Positions 22,701-34,769 of a stretch of 64,000 bases of DNA are shown one piece after another. Where the stretch lies: contig OY754970.1 in NCBI GenBank assembly GCA_963576475.1, positions 36,421,447 to 36,485,446 on the forward strand, read 5' to 3'. The notes beneath the pieces were generated by a model that searched no databases, was not told where the DNA came from, and saw only the letters and a program-made list of their open reading frames with translations. The first letter of the stretch is position 1. Every line of letters starts with the position of its first letter. Origin of the DNA: Molanna angustata. Its lineage: Eukaryota > Arthropoda > Insecta > Trichoptera > Molannidae. A program made the position numbers and the translations under genes.

Positions 22701-24340
22701 TTTAAAAAAAAGCAGATAAATTTTGTTTTAAAGAACGCGAGAGCATTTTTCAAATTTTGACAGGTGATATCATATGAAGAATTTTTTTGTTATTTATGGA
22801 AAGCTAATCAGTTCGTTGTTCAAGCTCTTTACATTATATCATGAAATCAAATTACTACACGTTTCCATACATAGAAATTTATCTAATTACATTTTTATTC
22901 ATACTAAATGTTACTACCAGGAATATAAATTTTCTTCCGATAGTATATTTTTATGTTAAGATAAACAAAATATTAATGCAGTATAGTGAAGAATGCTTAT
23001 GTTGTATGAAATATTTTAAAAAAAGCAGATAAATTTTGTTTTAAAGAACGCGAGAGCATTTTCAAAATTTTGACACGTGATATCATATGAAGATTTTTTT
23101 TGTTATTTATGGAAAGCTAATCAGTTCTATGTTCAAGCTCTTTACATTATAACATGAAATCAAATTACTGAACTTTTCCATACATAGAAATTTATCTAAT
23201 TACATTTTTATTCATACTAAATGTTACTACCAGGAATATAAATTTTCTTCCGATAGTATATTTTTATGTTAAGATAAACAAAATATTAATGCAGTATAGT
23301 GAAGAATGCTTATGTTGTATGAAATATTTTAAAAAAAGCAGATAAATTTTGTTTTAAAGAACGCGAGAGCATTTTCAAAATTTTGACACGTGATATTATA
23401 TGAAGATTTTTTTTGTTATTTATGGAAAGCTAATCAGTTCTATGTTCAAGCTCTTTACATTATAACATGAAATCAAATTACTGAACTTTTCCATACATAG
23501 AAATTTATCTAATTACATTATTATTCATACTAAATGTTACTACCAGGAATATAAATTTTCTTCCGATAGTATATTTTTATGTTAAGATAAACAAAATATT
23601 AATGCAGTATAGTGAAGAATGCTTATGTTGTATGAAATATTTTAAAAAAAGCAGATAAATTTTGTTTTAAAGAACGCGAGAGCATTTTCAAAATTTTGAC
23701 ACGTGATATTATATGAAGATTTTTTTTGTTATTTATGGAAAGCTAATCAGTTCTATGTTCAAGCTCTTTACATTATAACATGAAATCAAATTACTGAACT
23801 TTTCCATACATAGAAATTTATCTAATTACATTATTATTCATACTAAATGTTACTATCAGGAATATAAATTTTCTTCCGATAGTATATTTTTATGTTAAGA
23901 TAAACAAACTATTAATGCAGTATAGTGAAGAATGCTTATGTTGTATGAAATATTTTAAAAAAAGCAGATAAATTTTGTTCTAAAGAACGCGAGAGCATTT
24001 TCCAAATTTTGACAGGTGATATCATATGAAGATTTTTTTTGTTATTTATGGAAAGCTAATCAGTTCTATGTTCAAGCTCTTTACATTATAACATGAAATC
24101 AAATTACTAAACGTTTCCATACATAGAAATTTATCTAATTACATTTTTATTCATACTAAATGTTACTACCAGGAATATAAATTTTCTTCCGATAGTATAT
24201 TTTTATGTTAAGATAGACAAACTATTAATGCAGTATAGTGAAGACTGCTTATGTTGTATGAAATATTTTAAAAAAAGCAGATAAATTTTGTTTCAAAGAG
24301 CGTTAGAGCATTTTGACAATGTTTACACGTGATATCATAT
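19737..24340 (+). repeat. 313-bp satellite array 1A, about 14-15 monomers
   Basis: Identical anchor strings recur at multiples of 313 bp (for example CATATGAAGAATTTTTTTG at 21,209, 21,522 and 22,774). Monomers are AT-rich with A/T tracts. The first two or three copies differ most from the rest, and the interior ones differ by a few substitutions. The 61- and 63-codon open frames inside some monomers break in others and are not genes. The final monomer is a GAGCGTTAGAGC-type variant, which also ends every other array segment. Confidence 0.95.
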
Positions 24341-25157
24341 GAAGAAATTATATGATATCTATGAAAAGCTAATCAGTTCTAAGTTCAAGCTATTAATATT
24401 CTTCTATCAATATGAAATCAATGAACTGATCATTGCCAAATATAAAAAAATTCTCTTGTTACATATAAGTTTCATACAAATATCCATTAAATAAAATATA
24501 ATTTTTGAAACCGTTGAATATTTTTCTTTTAACATTGACCAACTTTGAATACAATTTTATGAAGATTCTTGGTGTTGTATAAATAGTTGAAACCAAATTA
24601 AAATATCTCTAATTTCCAGGTCGTGAGAGCATTTTTTCAGTTTTAATAGATGAAATCATAAAGAAACATTGGGAAAAAATGAACCGTTGTCTATGGAAAA
24701 CTAATCAGCTCTAAGTTTATGGACTTAACACATGTGATATCAATATGAAGTCAATCGGACTTATAGTTTGGGCTGCAGAGAGGACACAAAAAAAAAACAA
24801 CGTAAATGATGAATTCATAGAGAAGAAATCAAAAGTTGTCTGTGGAAAACTAATCAGCTCTAGGTCTTTGCACTTTACACATATGATGTTAATATGAAGT
24901 CGATCAGACTTATAGTTTGGGCTGTAGAGAGGACACAAAAAAGATAAATGCTACGGCGTACGGCGTACGGCGTACGGCGTACGGCGTACAGCGTATACGC
25001 CATACACACAAACACATCACGACGAAACTCATAGTGTGCATTCTCTACATGATACCCATTGAGAAATTGATGTAAAAAAAATACGCTTAAATTTTGCGAA
25101 ATCATGACTCTCCCCTATTCCATAGTGTGGAGAGTAATATTCCATAGTGTGGAGAGT
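24341..25157 (+). repeat. Diverged satellite tail 1A with (GGCGTAC)n and terminal motif
   Basis: Two or three strongly diverged monomers continue the pattern: GAGAGCATTTT, a GATATCAATATGAAG box and CTATGGAAAACTAATCAG can still be lined up with the main monomer. A run of about five GGCGTAC units follows (24,955-24,989), then the terminal hairpin motif, present twice in tandem (GTGTGGAGAGT at 25,125 and 25,147). The array then restarts mid-monomer after AATAATAATAAACTG. Confidence 0.85.
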
Positions 25158-25179
25158 AATAATAATAAACTGTTTTTTC

Positions 25180-28100
25180 TAGTATATAATTTTTCTTCCG
25201 ATAGTATATTTTTATGATAAGATAGACAAACTTTTAATGCAGTATGGTGTAGAATGCTTATGTTGTATGAAATATTTTAAAAAAAGCAGATAAATTTTGT
25301 TCTAAAGAACGCGAGAGCATTTTCCAAATTTTGACAGGTGATATCATATGAAGATTTTTTTTGTTATTTATGGAAAGCTAATCAGTTCTATGTTCAAGCT
25401 CTTTACATTATAACATGAAATCAAATTACTGAACTTTTCCATACATAGAAATTTATCTAATTACATTTTTATTCATACTAAATGTTACTACCAGGAATAT
25501 AAATTTTCTTCCGATAGTATATTTTTATGTTAAGATAAACAAAATATTAATGCAGTATAGTGAAGAATGCTTATGTTGTATGAAATATTTTAAAAAAAGC
25601 AGATAAATTTTGTTTTAAAGAACGCGAGAGCATTTTCAAAATTTTGACACGTGATATTATATGAAGATTTTTTTTGTTATTTATGGAAAGCTAATCAGTT
25701 CTATGTTCAAGCTCTTTACATTATAACATGAAATCAAATTACTGAACTTTTCCATACATAGAAATTTATCTAATTACATTATTATTCATACTAAATGTTA
25801 CTATCAGGAATATAAATTTTCTTCCGATAGTATATTTTTATGATAAGATAGACAAACTTTTAATGCAGTATGGTGTAGAATGCTTATGTTGTATGAAATA
25901 TTTTAAAAAAAGCAGATAAATTTTGTTCTAAAGAACGCGAGAGCATTTTCCAAATTTTGACAGGTGATATCATATGAAGATTTTTTTTGTTATTTATGGA
26001 AAGCTAATCAGTTCTATGTTCAAGCTCTTTACATTATAACATGAAATCAAATTACTGAACTTTTCCATACAAAGAAATTTATCTAATTACATTTTTATTC
26101 ATACTAAATGTTACTACCAGGAATATAAATTTTCTTCCGATAGTATATTTTTATGTTAAGATAAACAAAATATTAATGCAGTATAGTGAAGAATGCTTAT
26201 GTTGTATGAAATATTTTAAAAAAAGCAGATAAATTTTGTTTTAAAGAACGCGAGAGCATTTTCAAAATTTTGACACGTGATATTATATGAAGATTTTTTT
26301 TGTTATTTATGGAAAGCTAATCAGTTCTATGTTCAAGCTCTTTACATTATAACATGAAATCAAATTACTGAACTTTTCCATACATAGAAATTTATCTAAT
26401 TACATTATTATTCATACTAAATGTTACTATCAGGAATATAAATTTTCTTCCGATAGTATATTTTTATGTTAAGATAAACAAACTATTAATGCAGTATAGT
26501 GAAGAATGCTTATGTTGTATGAAATATTTTAAAAAAAGCAGATAAATTTTGTTCTAAAGAACGCGAGAGCATTTTCCAAATTTTGACAGGTGATATCATA
26601 TGAAGATTTTTTTTGTTATTTATGGAAAGCTAATCAGTTCTATGTTCAAGCTCTTTACATTATAACATGAAATCAAATTACTAAACGTTTCCATACATAG
26701 AAATTTATCTAATTACATTTTTATTCATACTAAATGTTACTACCAGGAATATAAATTTTCTTCCGATAGTATATTTTTATGTTAAGATAAACAAAATATT
26801 AATGCAGTATAGTGAAGAATGCTTATGTTGTATGAAATATTTTAAAAAAAGCAGATAAATTTTGTTTTAAAGAACGCGAGAGCATTTTCAAAATTTTGAC
26901 ACGTGATATTATATGAAGATTTTTTTTGTTATTTATGGAAAGCTAATCAGTTCTATGTTCAAGCTCTTTACATTATAACATGAAATCAAATTACTGAACT
27001 TTTCCATACATAGAAATTTATCTAATTACATTATTATTCATACTAAATGTTACTATCAGGAATATAAATTTTCTTCCGATAGTATATTTTTATGATAAGA
27101 TAGACAAACTTTTAATGCAGTATGGTGTAGAATGCTTATGTTGTATGAAATATTTTAAAAAAAGCAGATAAATTTTGTTCTAAAGAACGCGAGAGCATTT
27201 TCCAAATTTTGACAGGTGATATCATATGAAGATTTTTTTTGTTATTTATGGAAAGCTAATCAGTTCTATGTTCAAGCTCTTTACATTATAACATGAAATC
27301 AAATTACTGAACTTTTCCATACATAGAAATTTATCTAATTACATTTTTATTCATACTAAATGTTACTACCAGGAATATAAATTTTCTTCCGATAGTATAT
27401 TTTTATGTTAAGATAGACAAACTATTAATGCAGTATAGTGAAGAATGCTTACGTTGTATGAAATATTTAAAAAAAAGCAGATAAATTTTGTTTTAAAGAA
27501 CGCGAGAGCATTTTTCAAATTTTGACAGGTGATATCATATGAAGAATTTTTTTGTTATTTATGGAAAGCTAATCAGTTCGTTGTTCAAGCTCTTTACATT
27601 ATATCATGAAATCAAATTACTACACGTTTCCATACATAGAAATTTATCTAATTACATTTTTATTCATACTAAATGTTACTACCAGGAATATAAATTTTCT
27701 TCCTATAGTATATTTTTATGTTAAGATAAACAAAATATTAATGCAGTATAGTGAAGAATGCTTATGTTGTATGAAATATTTTAAAAAAAGCAGATAAATT
27801 TTGTTTTAAAGAACGCGAGAGCATTTTCAAAATTTTGACACGTGATATCATATGAAGATTTTTTTTGTTATTTATGGAAAGCTAATCAGTTCTATGTTCA
27901 AGCTCTTTACATTATAACATGAAATCAAATTACTGAACTTTTCCATACATAGAAATTTATCTAATTACATTTTTATTCATACTAAATGTTACTACCAGGA
28001 ATATAAATTTTCTTCCGATAGTATATTTTTATGTTAAGATAAACAAAATATTAATGCAGTATAGTGAAGAATGCTTATGTTGTATGAAATATTTTAAAAA

Positions 28101-29100
28101 AAGCAGATAAATTTTGTTTTAAAGAACGCGAGAGCATTTTCAAAATTTTGACACGTGATATTATATGAAGATTTTTTTTGTTATTTATGGAAAGCTAATC
28201 AGTTCTATGTTCAAGCTCTTTACATTATAACATGAAATCAAATTACTGAACTTTTCCATACATAGAAATTTATCTAATTACATTATTATTCATACTAAAT
28301 GTTACTACCAGGAATATAAATTTTCTTCCGATAGTATATTTTTATGTTAAGATAAACAAAATATTAATGCAGTATAGTGAAGAATGCTTATGTTGTATGA
28401 AATATTTTAAAAAAAGCAGATAAATTTTGTTTTAAAGAACGCGAGAGCATTTTCAAAATTTTGACACGTGATATTATATGAAGATTTTTTTTGTTATTTA
28501 TGGAAAGCTAATCAGTTCTATGTTCAAGCTCTTTACATTATAACATGAAATCAAATTACTGAACTTTTCCATACATAGAAATTTATCTAATTACATTATT
28601 ATTCATACTAAATGTTACTATCAGGAATATAAATTTTCTTCCGATAGTATATTTTTATGTTAAGATAAACAAACTATTAATGCAGTATAGTGAAGAATGC
28701 TTATGTTGTATGAAATATTTTAAAAAAAGCAGATAAATTTTGTTCTAAAGAACGCGAGAGCATTTTCCAAATTTTGACAGGTGATATAATATGAAGATTT
28801 TTTTTGTTATTTATGGAAAGCTAATCAGTTCTATGTTCAAGCTCTTTACATTATAACATGAAATCAAATTACTAAACGTTTCCATACATAGAAATTTATC
28901 TAATTACATTTTTATTTATACTAAATGTTACTACCAGGAATATAAATTTTCTTCCGATAGTATATTTTTATGTTAAGATAGACAAACTATTAATGCAGTA
29001 TAGTGAAGACTGCTTATGTTGTATGAAATATTTTAAAAAAGCAGATAAATTTTGTTTCAAAGAGCGTTAGAGCATTTTGACAATGTTTACACGTGATATC
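25180..29100 (+). repeat. 313-bp satellite array 1B, about 12-13 monomers
   Basis: Same monomer as 1A. Variant order in 25,200-29,090 repeats that of the second half of 1A (for example the GATAAGATAGACAAACTTTT variant and the TTCGTTGTTCAAG variant recur), so 1B probably arose by segmental duplication of 1A rather than by independent monomer amplification. Confidence 0.9.
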
Positions 29101-29899
29101 ATATGAAGAAATTATATGATATCTATGAAAAGCTAATCAGTTCTAAGTTCAAGCTATTAATATTCTTCTATCAATATGAAATCAATGAACTGATCATTGC
29201 CAAATATAAAAAAATTCTCTTGTTACATATAAGTTTCATACAAATATCCATTAAATAAAATATAATTTTTGAAACCGTTGAATATTTTTCTTTTAACATT
29301 GACCAACTTTGAATACAATTTTATGAAGATTCTTGGTGTTGTATAAATAGTTGAAACCAAATTAAAATATCTCTAATTTCCAGGTCGTGAGAGCATTTTT
29401 TCAGTTTTAATAGATGAAATCATAAAGAAACATTGGGAAAAAATGAACCGTTGTCTATGGAAAACTAATCAGCTCTAAGTTTATGGACTTAACACATGTG
29501 ATATCAATATGAAGTCAATCGGACTTATAGTTTGGGCTGCAGAGAGGACACAAAAAAAAAACAACGTAAATGATGAATTCATAGAGAAGAAATCAAAAGT
29601 TGTCTATGGAAAACTAATCAGCTCTAGGTCTTTGCACTTTACACATATGATGTTAATATGAAGTCGATCAGACTTATAGTTTGGGCTGTAGAGAGGACAC
29701 AAAAAAGATAAATGCTACGGCGTACGGCGTACGGCGTACGGCGTACGGCGTACAGCGTATACGCCATACACACAAACACATCACGACGAAACTCATAGTG
29801 TGCATTCTCTACATGATACCCATTGAGAAATTGATGTAAAAAAAATACGCTTAAATTTTGCGAAATCATGACTCTCCCCTATTCCATAGTGTGGAGAGT
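29101..29899 (+). repeat. Diverged satellite tail 1B
   Basis: Near copy of 24,341-25,135, with the (GGCGTAC)n run at about 29,717-29,753 and the terminal hairpin at 29,871-29,899, here followed by non-satellite DNA. Confidence 0.9.
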
Positions 29900-30764
29900 A
29901 ATAATGAATTCTTTTTTTGTTGGTTTTATATAGCAATCGTTGTGTTTGGGTTTTTGTATTTTGTTTTTAATTACGTATTGTGTTTTATAATTGATATTAT
30001 TATGCGTGTTGTACTTTTATTTTAAATTTGAAGTTTTAATCTAATGTATAATTATTAGCTTTTTAAAATAGGCTTTCAAGCCGTAAATGTGGAAAAAAAA
30101 TGACAATTCAGCTGTCTATTGTCGGTTATCAAGGCCGAATATGACCTAAACACACTCCAATAAATTGAATTTCTCATTGTAATAATTGGAAGATTTGAAG
30201 GATTTTTTTGAAGAAACCCGATTTTCCATCTTTTCTCAGATGTTCTTATTCAAATACAAATACAAAGAAGACAAAGGAAAAGAAAAATGAAAGTTTTCTC
30301 TAGTTTACTTTAGAGGTTCTGCGCATCAGTAGAAAATATTGAAATTCACCTTACGGTAAAAAGCTTTCAAATATAGGTATCTCCATACTTTATAGTTTGG
30401 CTGAGTACCTTCTACTTGTTTTAACATTAGTACCTAGTATAAAAGTGACAGTATATAGATACCACATCTACAGATTTCCAATGCACACGTGACGTTACGT
30501 GAATGTGCAAAATACTTATGTAGACTTTCGCATAGCTGTTTGATGACGGTACACGCTAAATGATACCGAAAAACACAGTTTATCATTTGTAAGCTTGAGT
30601 AAATATATGTGTACATGAACCGGAACTAAACTGATATAATTTTTTTAAAACATAAACCACTTAAGGTATTTGAGTCATATTGAGGCTACCTATTTAGTGG
30701 AGTAAAATAATAATACATGTTTCAACATCGCGGCCAATGTTTGTAATGGAATGTGCCACGTTCG

Positions 30765-30960
30765 CAAATTCCTGTCATCGGCTGGTTTACGTTATTACGG
30801 GTTTATGTGTTTACGCAAGGTTCACCAATAATGCTTTCTTTTTGAGTTCCCTGATTAATGCAATTTTGAAAGTTCTATATATTTTCATAATGAGAAATAG
30901 ATCGTTTGAAAATAAGACGTTTTTACTATCGCCATCTATGACTCATCCAACGTAACTCAA
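30765..30960 (+). mobile_element. Single-arm relative of the 55.6-kb fold-back element
   Basis: CCTGTCATCGGCTGGTTTA, GGTTCACCAAT, TGAGTTCCCT and TTTTGAAAGTTCTATATAT occur in the same order as in the 55.6-56.2 kb element, with substitutions and no opposite arm. Confidence 0.6.
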
Positions 30961-31128
30961 TATGTTATAACTCTTAGGAATATAAAAGTGTTAATATATA
31001 AGTGAATATATTCCTACGAGTTATAACAACTAACTCAGAATGCTTTTGTGTACCTACCATGCTTGCACGGTGTACAATGATTTCTTTAATACACTCGACA
31101 TTTCTGCGAGCTCTCTCAATGCGTTTAG

Positions 31129-31196
31129 GACAGCTGACTTCTTTTATCTTACTTTTTTTTAATCCTAGTACTAGTACTAGGATTTAATCAGCTGTC
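31129..31196. repeat. Palindrome within a small inverted repeat
   Basis: A perfect 24-bp palindrome (AATCCTAGTACT and its complement) lies at 31,161-31,184. It is flanked by GACAGCTGA at 31,129 and the inverted TCAGCTGTC ending at 31,196. Together they make a roughly 68-bp cruciform-prone unit. It may be a tiny MITE remnant. Confidence 0.6.
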
Positions 31197-32689
31197 TTAT
31201 TTTAGTGTTTTTTAAATTTAAGTAATAAATATTAATAATCCGATTGAAAAATGCATGGAGTTTTCACTGGTCCACTAATAAAGTAAATGTCTTATAAATT
31301 GTGTCTTATAAATGTTTTATAAATTGTGTCGATTATATAACTCTTTATCAACTAATAATAAAAAAATAAATATTACACATGCGTCCGTCAATTTCCTCCC
31401 TTTCTTTTTCCATTGCTCTAATCAATCGGTTGATGGTTGAATTTTAGTTTTCTTCTATGGAAATAATACAAAATCAACTTTCTGATTTCCGAGGACACAC
31501 TAAAATTAACTGGGAACATATTCATTGCTTGGGTACATTGGATGAGATTGCCTTATGGTGTAAAATGTTGCACATTAAATATATAATAACATTTTTCAAG
31601 AGCAGATTGAATCGTGACAGTTCGAAAAACCAGTTTAGTCACGACGTGCCGCTCCTACTGGAGGTGACGATTGGCGACGATCCTTTCTAACTCATCTAAA
31701 TCCTGGGCCAGTCTTATGAGAGACACTTTCACAGGAAAGTGGATCCACTGCCTGAAATTCTTTGTCCATATTATTTTATTTAGTCTGTCTTCTCACTATT
31801 TTACCTTCCGCAATAAGTTATAAAAAGTCTTATTATTTATTTTCATGGAAAATGTGACAAAAGTATGCGGTCTGCTTATCCCGGCTGTGACTTCCCGCCT
31901 GTATATGTGAGCAAACCTTTATTCGACATTTTAATGGGGGAGATATTTTTTTTCTATTTTTCGCTTTGTGTCAAAGTGTGATGGAAAAATAATGGTAAGG
32001 GAGGTTTTTTATGACGTGTTTATACGGTTTTATGTGCTATCCACAAAATATGGCAGCGATATTATTTGGTGTTTAGTGGTGGCGAAGCGTGATACAGATT
32101 ACATTATATGGAAAAATAGACCAGAACAATAATAATAATTTAACAAGACAGCCTATGTACATACACAATACTATAATGTAATTTATTCTCTTTAATACGT
32201 TTTATTTATTAATATGTGTTTTTCACTTGTAAATCAGTCTGTTCCAGGGGTGATTTACGTTTTTTTGGAGTTATCTGCACGTTCAACTGTTAACTATTGA
32301 TTTATGATGCCGTAATTTTTATACCTGCGATTTCCGCTGGTCCACTTGTAATGGAAAATTTTTCACGATCGAATTCCAAAAAGTTATGACAAAAATCGAC
32401 TTGCGCTTGTTGACACATACGACTTCTTTTTACATTCATGCATTGTCTTTTTTTATCTCAGAAAGCTACAGCTTTAAGTAATGTATTTTGCATTTGATCA
32501 TTTGTATGATAAATTAGCTTAAAATGATTTCTTCAATTAAAATTAATGTTTAAACAATAATGAGTAACGTAATTGAATATCAACTCATAAAATAGTGCAT
32601 GATAAAACAAAATTAAAAAAGATAGATAAAAACAAATATATACACATTTACGGAAAAGAGGGATGGTAAGTGAATAGTGAGATGATTGT

Positions 32690-33010
32690 TAGATCGTGTA
32701 TTCTACATGAACTCTACGACGAATTCTGAGGGAATTTCTTTGGACCCATTGGACATGCGGACCTTGTAGCCACGAAGAGCAACTTTAGGGCTTTCAAGGC
32801 TTTCTGTCTTAAATTCGGTGCACTATTATTTTCACTATCACTGAACAGTGAGCCAGTTGTTTCCACTTTGGCACATTAAGTGCAGTGTCTGCAAGGTTTT
32901 AGAGATCTCCGGAATCTTCGTTTGGCCGTTAGGGGCCGTTATTAGTCCCCATAAGCAGAACGTGTGGTGGAGGGGGAAGAACAGTTCGTGTATTATGGTT
33001 TAAGAACGTC
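32690..33010. other. GC-richer segment of unknown origin
   Basis: Base composition is clearly less AT-rich than the surroundings. Short open frames (about 40-55 codons) exist on both strands, for example a minus-strand frame containing NLRQKALKALKLL, but none matches a family I know. GGCCGTTAGGGGCCGTTA near 32,922 is a small direct repeat. Possibly a mobile element piece or an untranslated exon. Confidence 0.3.
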
Positions 33011-33399
33011 TTTATCTGTTTTTGATAATGTTGTAGTGTCATGAAAAATGTCAATGTGTTTGAAATGCGTATTTCTGTAATTATTCTGGCATGTGAATTA
33101 TATTTTGTGAGCGGAAATAACTATTTGGTATATGGAGTGATTTAGTTTCGAGTATGTCGGGGAGTCGATTAAGTTATTGCAAATACTATTTTAATAAAGT
33201 TATATTTGATCGAAATAAAGTCTCCCACTTTGCAAAGTATTCATGTTGGAATTTCGGCAAGAATTTATTATGAAACAATGAAATAATTATTGTGTTTAAC
33301 ATAAAGTCATCTCTCGTGTCTCATGCATTCCTTTCAAAATAACATTCACAAAGTCATATCATGTCTTATAAGGGTGACCTCTGCAATAATACCTTTGTT

Positions 33400-33510
33400 G
33401 GCTTCCGTAGCTCGGTTGTTTATGAGAAGATAAATATCGTAAGTTATCAGAATGTGGCAACTTGTTATTGGGTGCGTGTTAAATTAATATTTGTCATAGT
33501 ACCTGTTGCC
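33400..33510 (+). repeat. SINE, copy with A box but no B box
   Basis: A tRNA-like head GGCTTCCGTAGCTCGGTTG contains the A-box-like TAGCTCGGTTG (33,408-33,418). It joins after about 15 bases to a 75-bp body (AATGTGGCAACTTGTTATTG...) shared with 37,516-37,592. The B-box half is deleted. Confidence 0.65.
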
Positions 33511-34250
33511 CTCAACAACTCTCTTTATCCAATTCAACTTTGTATATTTCTTTGGTCTTGCAGTCACACACCAAGTCCAAGACCGGGACACATTAAAGAA
33601 TTTTGCTCGTCACTATAAATAAATGAAAAAAAAACTTATTTGATCGTAAGTTTTGCAGTAAGTGTAAACGTTGGCGTTGAAAATAATTAATTATTGTAAT
33701 ATATTTCAAAACGTCAGTTTGGGCATAAAGTTGAGTTAAGAATAGACTGTGAAAAGTTCATAGACAAAAGCTTTCCTAGGCAATTGTTGCTGATGTTTTT
33801 ATTTTCTTTTTGTTATTAATTGTACACAATACAAAGTTTGGAGAAAATGAATTGTTCCAAACGTGCATTGTTCAGAAGTTTGTTTGAGAGTTACGTATTA
33901 TTCTGAAACTAAAATACGTATACAACTTAGCTAGTGTATAATTGTGATCTCCATACAAACGATAAAAATAAGCTTCACACTTAACAAAATAATCTTTTTA
34001 CTGTGATTTATTTCATTCAACATTTTTCACGATCATTCAAATATAAAATTAATAAAATAAATGAATGAATAAATGCATTTCTAACAGTATAAATATGACA
34101 AAGGAACAAAATACAATAAAATTTAAACCTTATTACAATTTAGCATTTTTTTTTATTTTAATTTTTAATTGATTCAATATTTTATAATATCATGATTTTT
34201 TATATAGATTTAAGCAAAAAATATTCATGTAGATTGTAGCTGAATTAAAT

Positions 34251-34290
34251 CTAGGTCTAGTTGAGATTCGAACTCGCGATCTCTGTGGAA
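34251..34290 (-). repeat. tRNA-like B-box fragment
   Basis: The minus strand reads GAGTTCGAATCTC (34,276-34,264) after GATCGC, a B-box-type string. No A box or body is visible, so this is at most a SINE remnant. Confidence 0.35.
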
Positions 34291-34593
34291 AAGATACAAA
34301 TAAAAAATTTTAATCAAAGGAATAAAATCAAAGGAAAAAAAAAAAAAATATTTTTTATGACTAAGATCAAGAGGGGAGACGTAAGTATGACTACTTCAGT
34401 GTGACTCTCTGTCTGTCTGTCACCATCTTAGCATTGGGAATATTTACCTGTGGAAGGTAAATTCTGGTTCCTTTTTACTACTTCGACTCAATCACTTTAA
34501 ATTCTATTAAACTAAAGTGATATATTATTTAAAACTTTTAATCTTCGCGTGTTTAACTCCTCAGTTATTTGAATATTTTGGTCACAGAAGCTT

Positions 34594-34765
34594 AATGGGC
34601 AACTGGAACTGATGAAATGCGTATGCTAAGATGGGTAGCTGGAGTATCCTTTCGGGACAAAATAAAAGTTCACGCATTCGTGGAAGCCTGGTCGTTACTG
34701 ATATACATTGTAAGATAGAGAAACGACAGTTGAGATGGTAAGGGTACGTTGAACGCAAGCCACCA
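34594..34765 (+). pseudogene. RTE-like LINE fragment
   Basis: Frames read DEMRMLRWVAGVSFRDKIKV, then in another frame RIRGSLVVTDI and IEKRQLRW, a stop, GYVERKPP. This matches the E-M-R-M-L-R-W...G-V...D-x-I-x-x...I-R-x-S-L...R-L-x-W-x-G-H-V-x-R blocks of RTE-like reverse transcriptase tails. Broken by at least one frameshift and one stop. Confidence 0.75.
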
Positions 34766-34769
34766 GTAC

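Larger units (their letters stand above)
19698..29899 (-). mobile_element. Satellite block 1 bounded by Helentron/HINE-like ends
   Basis: The left boundary (AAAACGAGTGGG at 19,698) and the next about 120 bp are shared with the start of block 2 at 38,222. The 11-bp ACTCTCCACAC at 19,726-19,736 is matched inverted by GTGTGGAGAGT at 29,889-29,899, the right boundary. The right end also forms a hairpin (ACTCTCC at 29,871, GGAGAGT at 29,893). Read on the minus strand this gives a 5' terminal repeat, a tandem-repeat core, a 3' subterminal repeat and a 28-base tail containing a GTTG/CAAC stem. That layout is described for Helentrons and their non-autonomous HINEs. No Rep/helicase gene is present. 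An unrelated satellite coincidentally bounded this way is the alternative. Confidence 0.55.
29900..33395. other. Mostly unassigned AT-rich DNA
   Basis: It contains a partial copy of the 55.6-kb fold-back arm (30,765-30,960), a palindromic structure (31,129-31,196) and a GC-richer segment (32,690-33,010). The remaining sequence shows only short chance frames. Confidence 0.4.

Noticed and set aside
24875..25105. Minus-strand frames with repeated YAVRRTPYAVRR in the satellite tails
   Set aside because: Product of the (GGCGTAC)n run; present in each tail copy only as part of the repeat.
20582..27797. Recurring 61- and 63-codon frames starting MKNFFVIYGK and MKSNYYTFPY
   Set aside because: They lie in satellite monomers, overlap each other and are lost by small changes in most copies; no sign of coding constraint.
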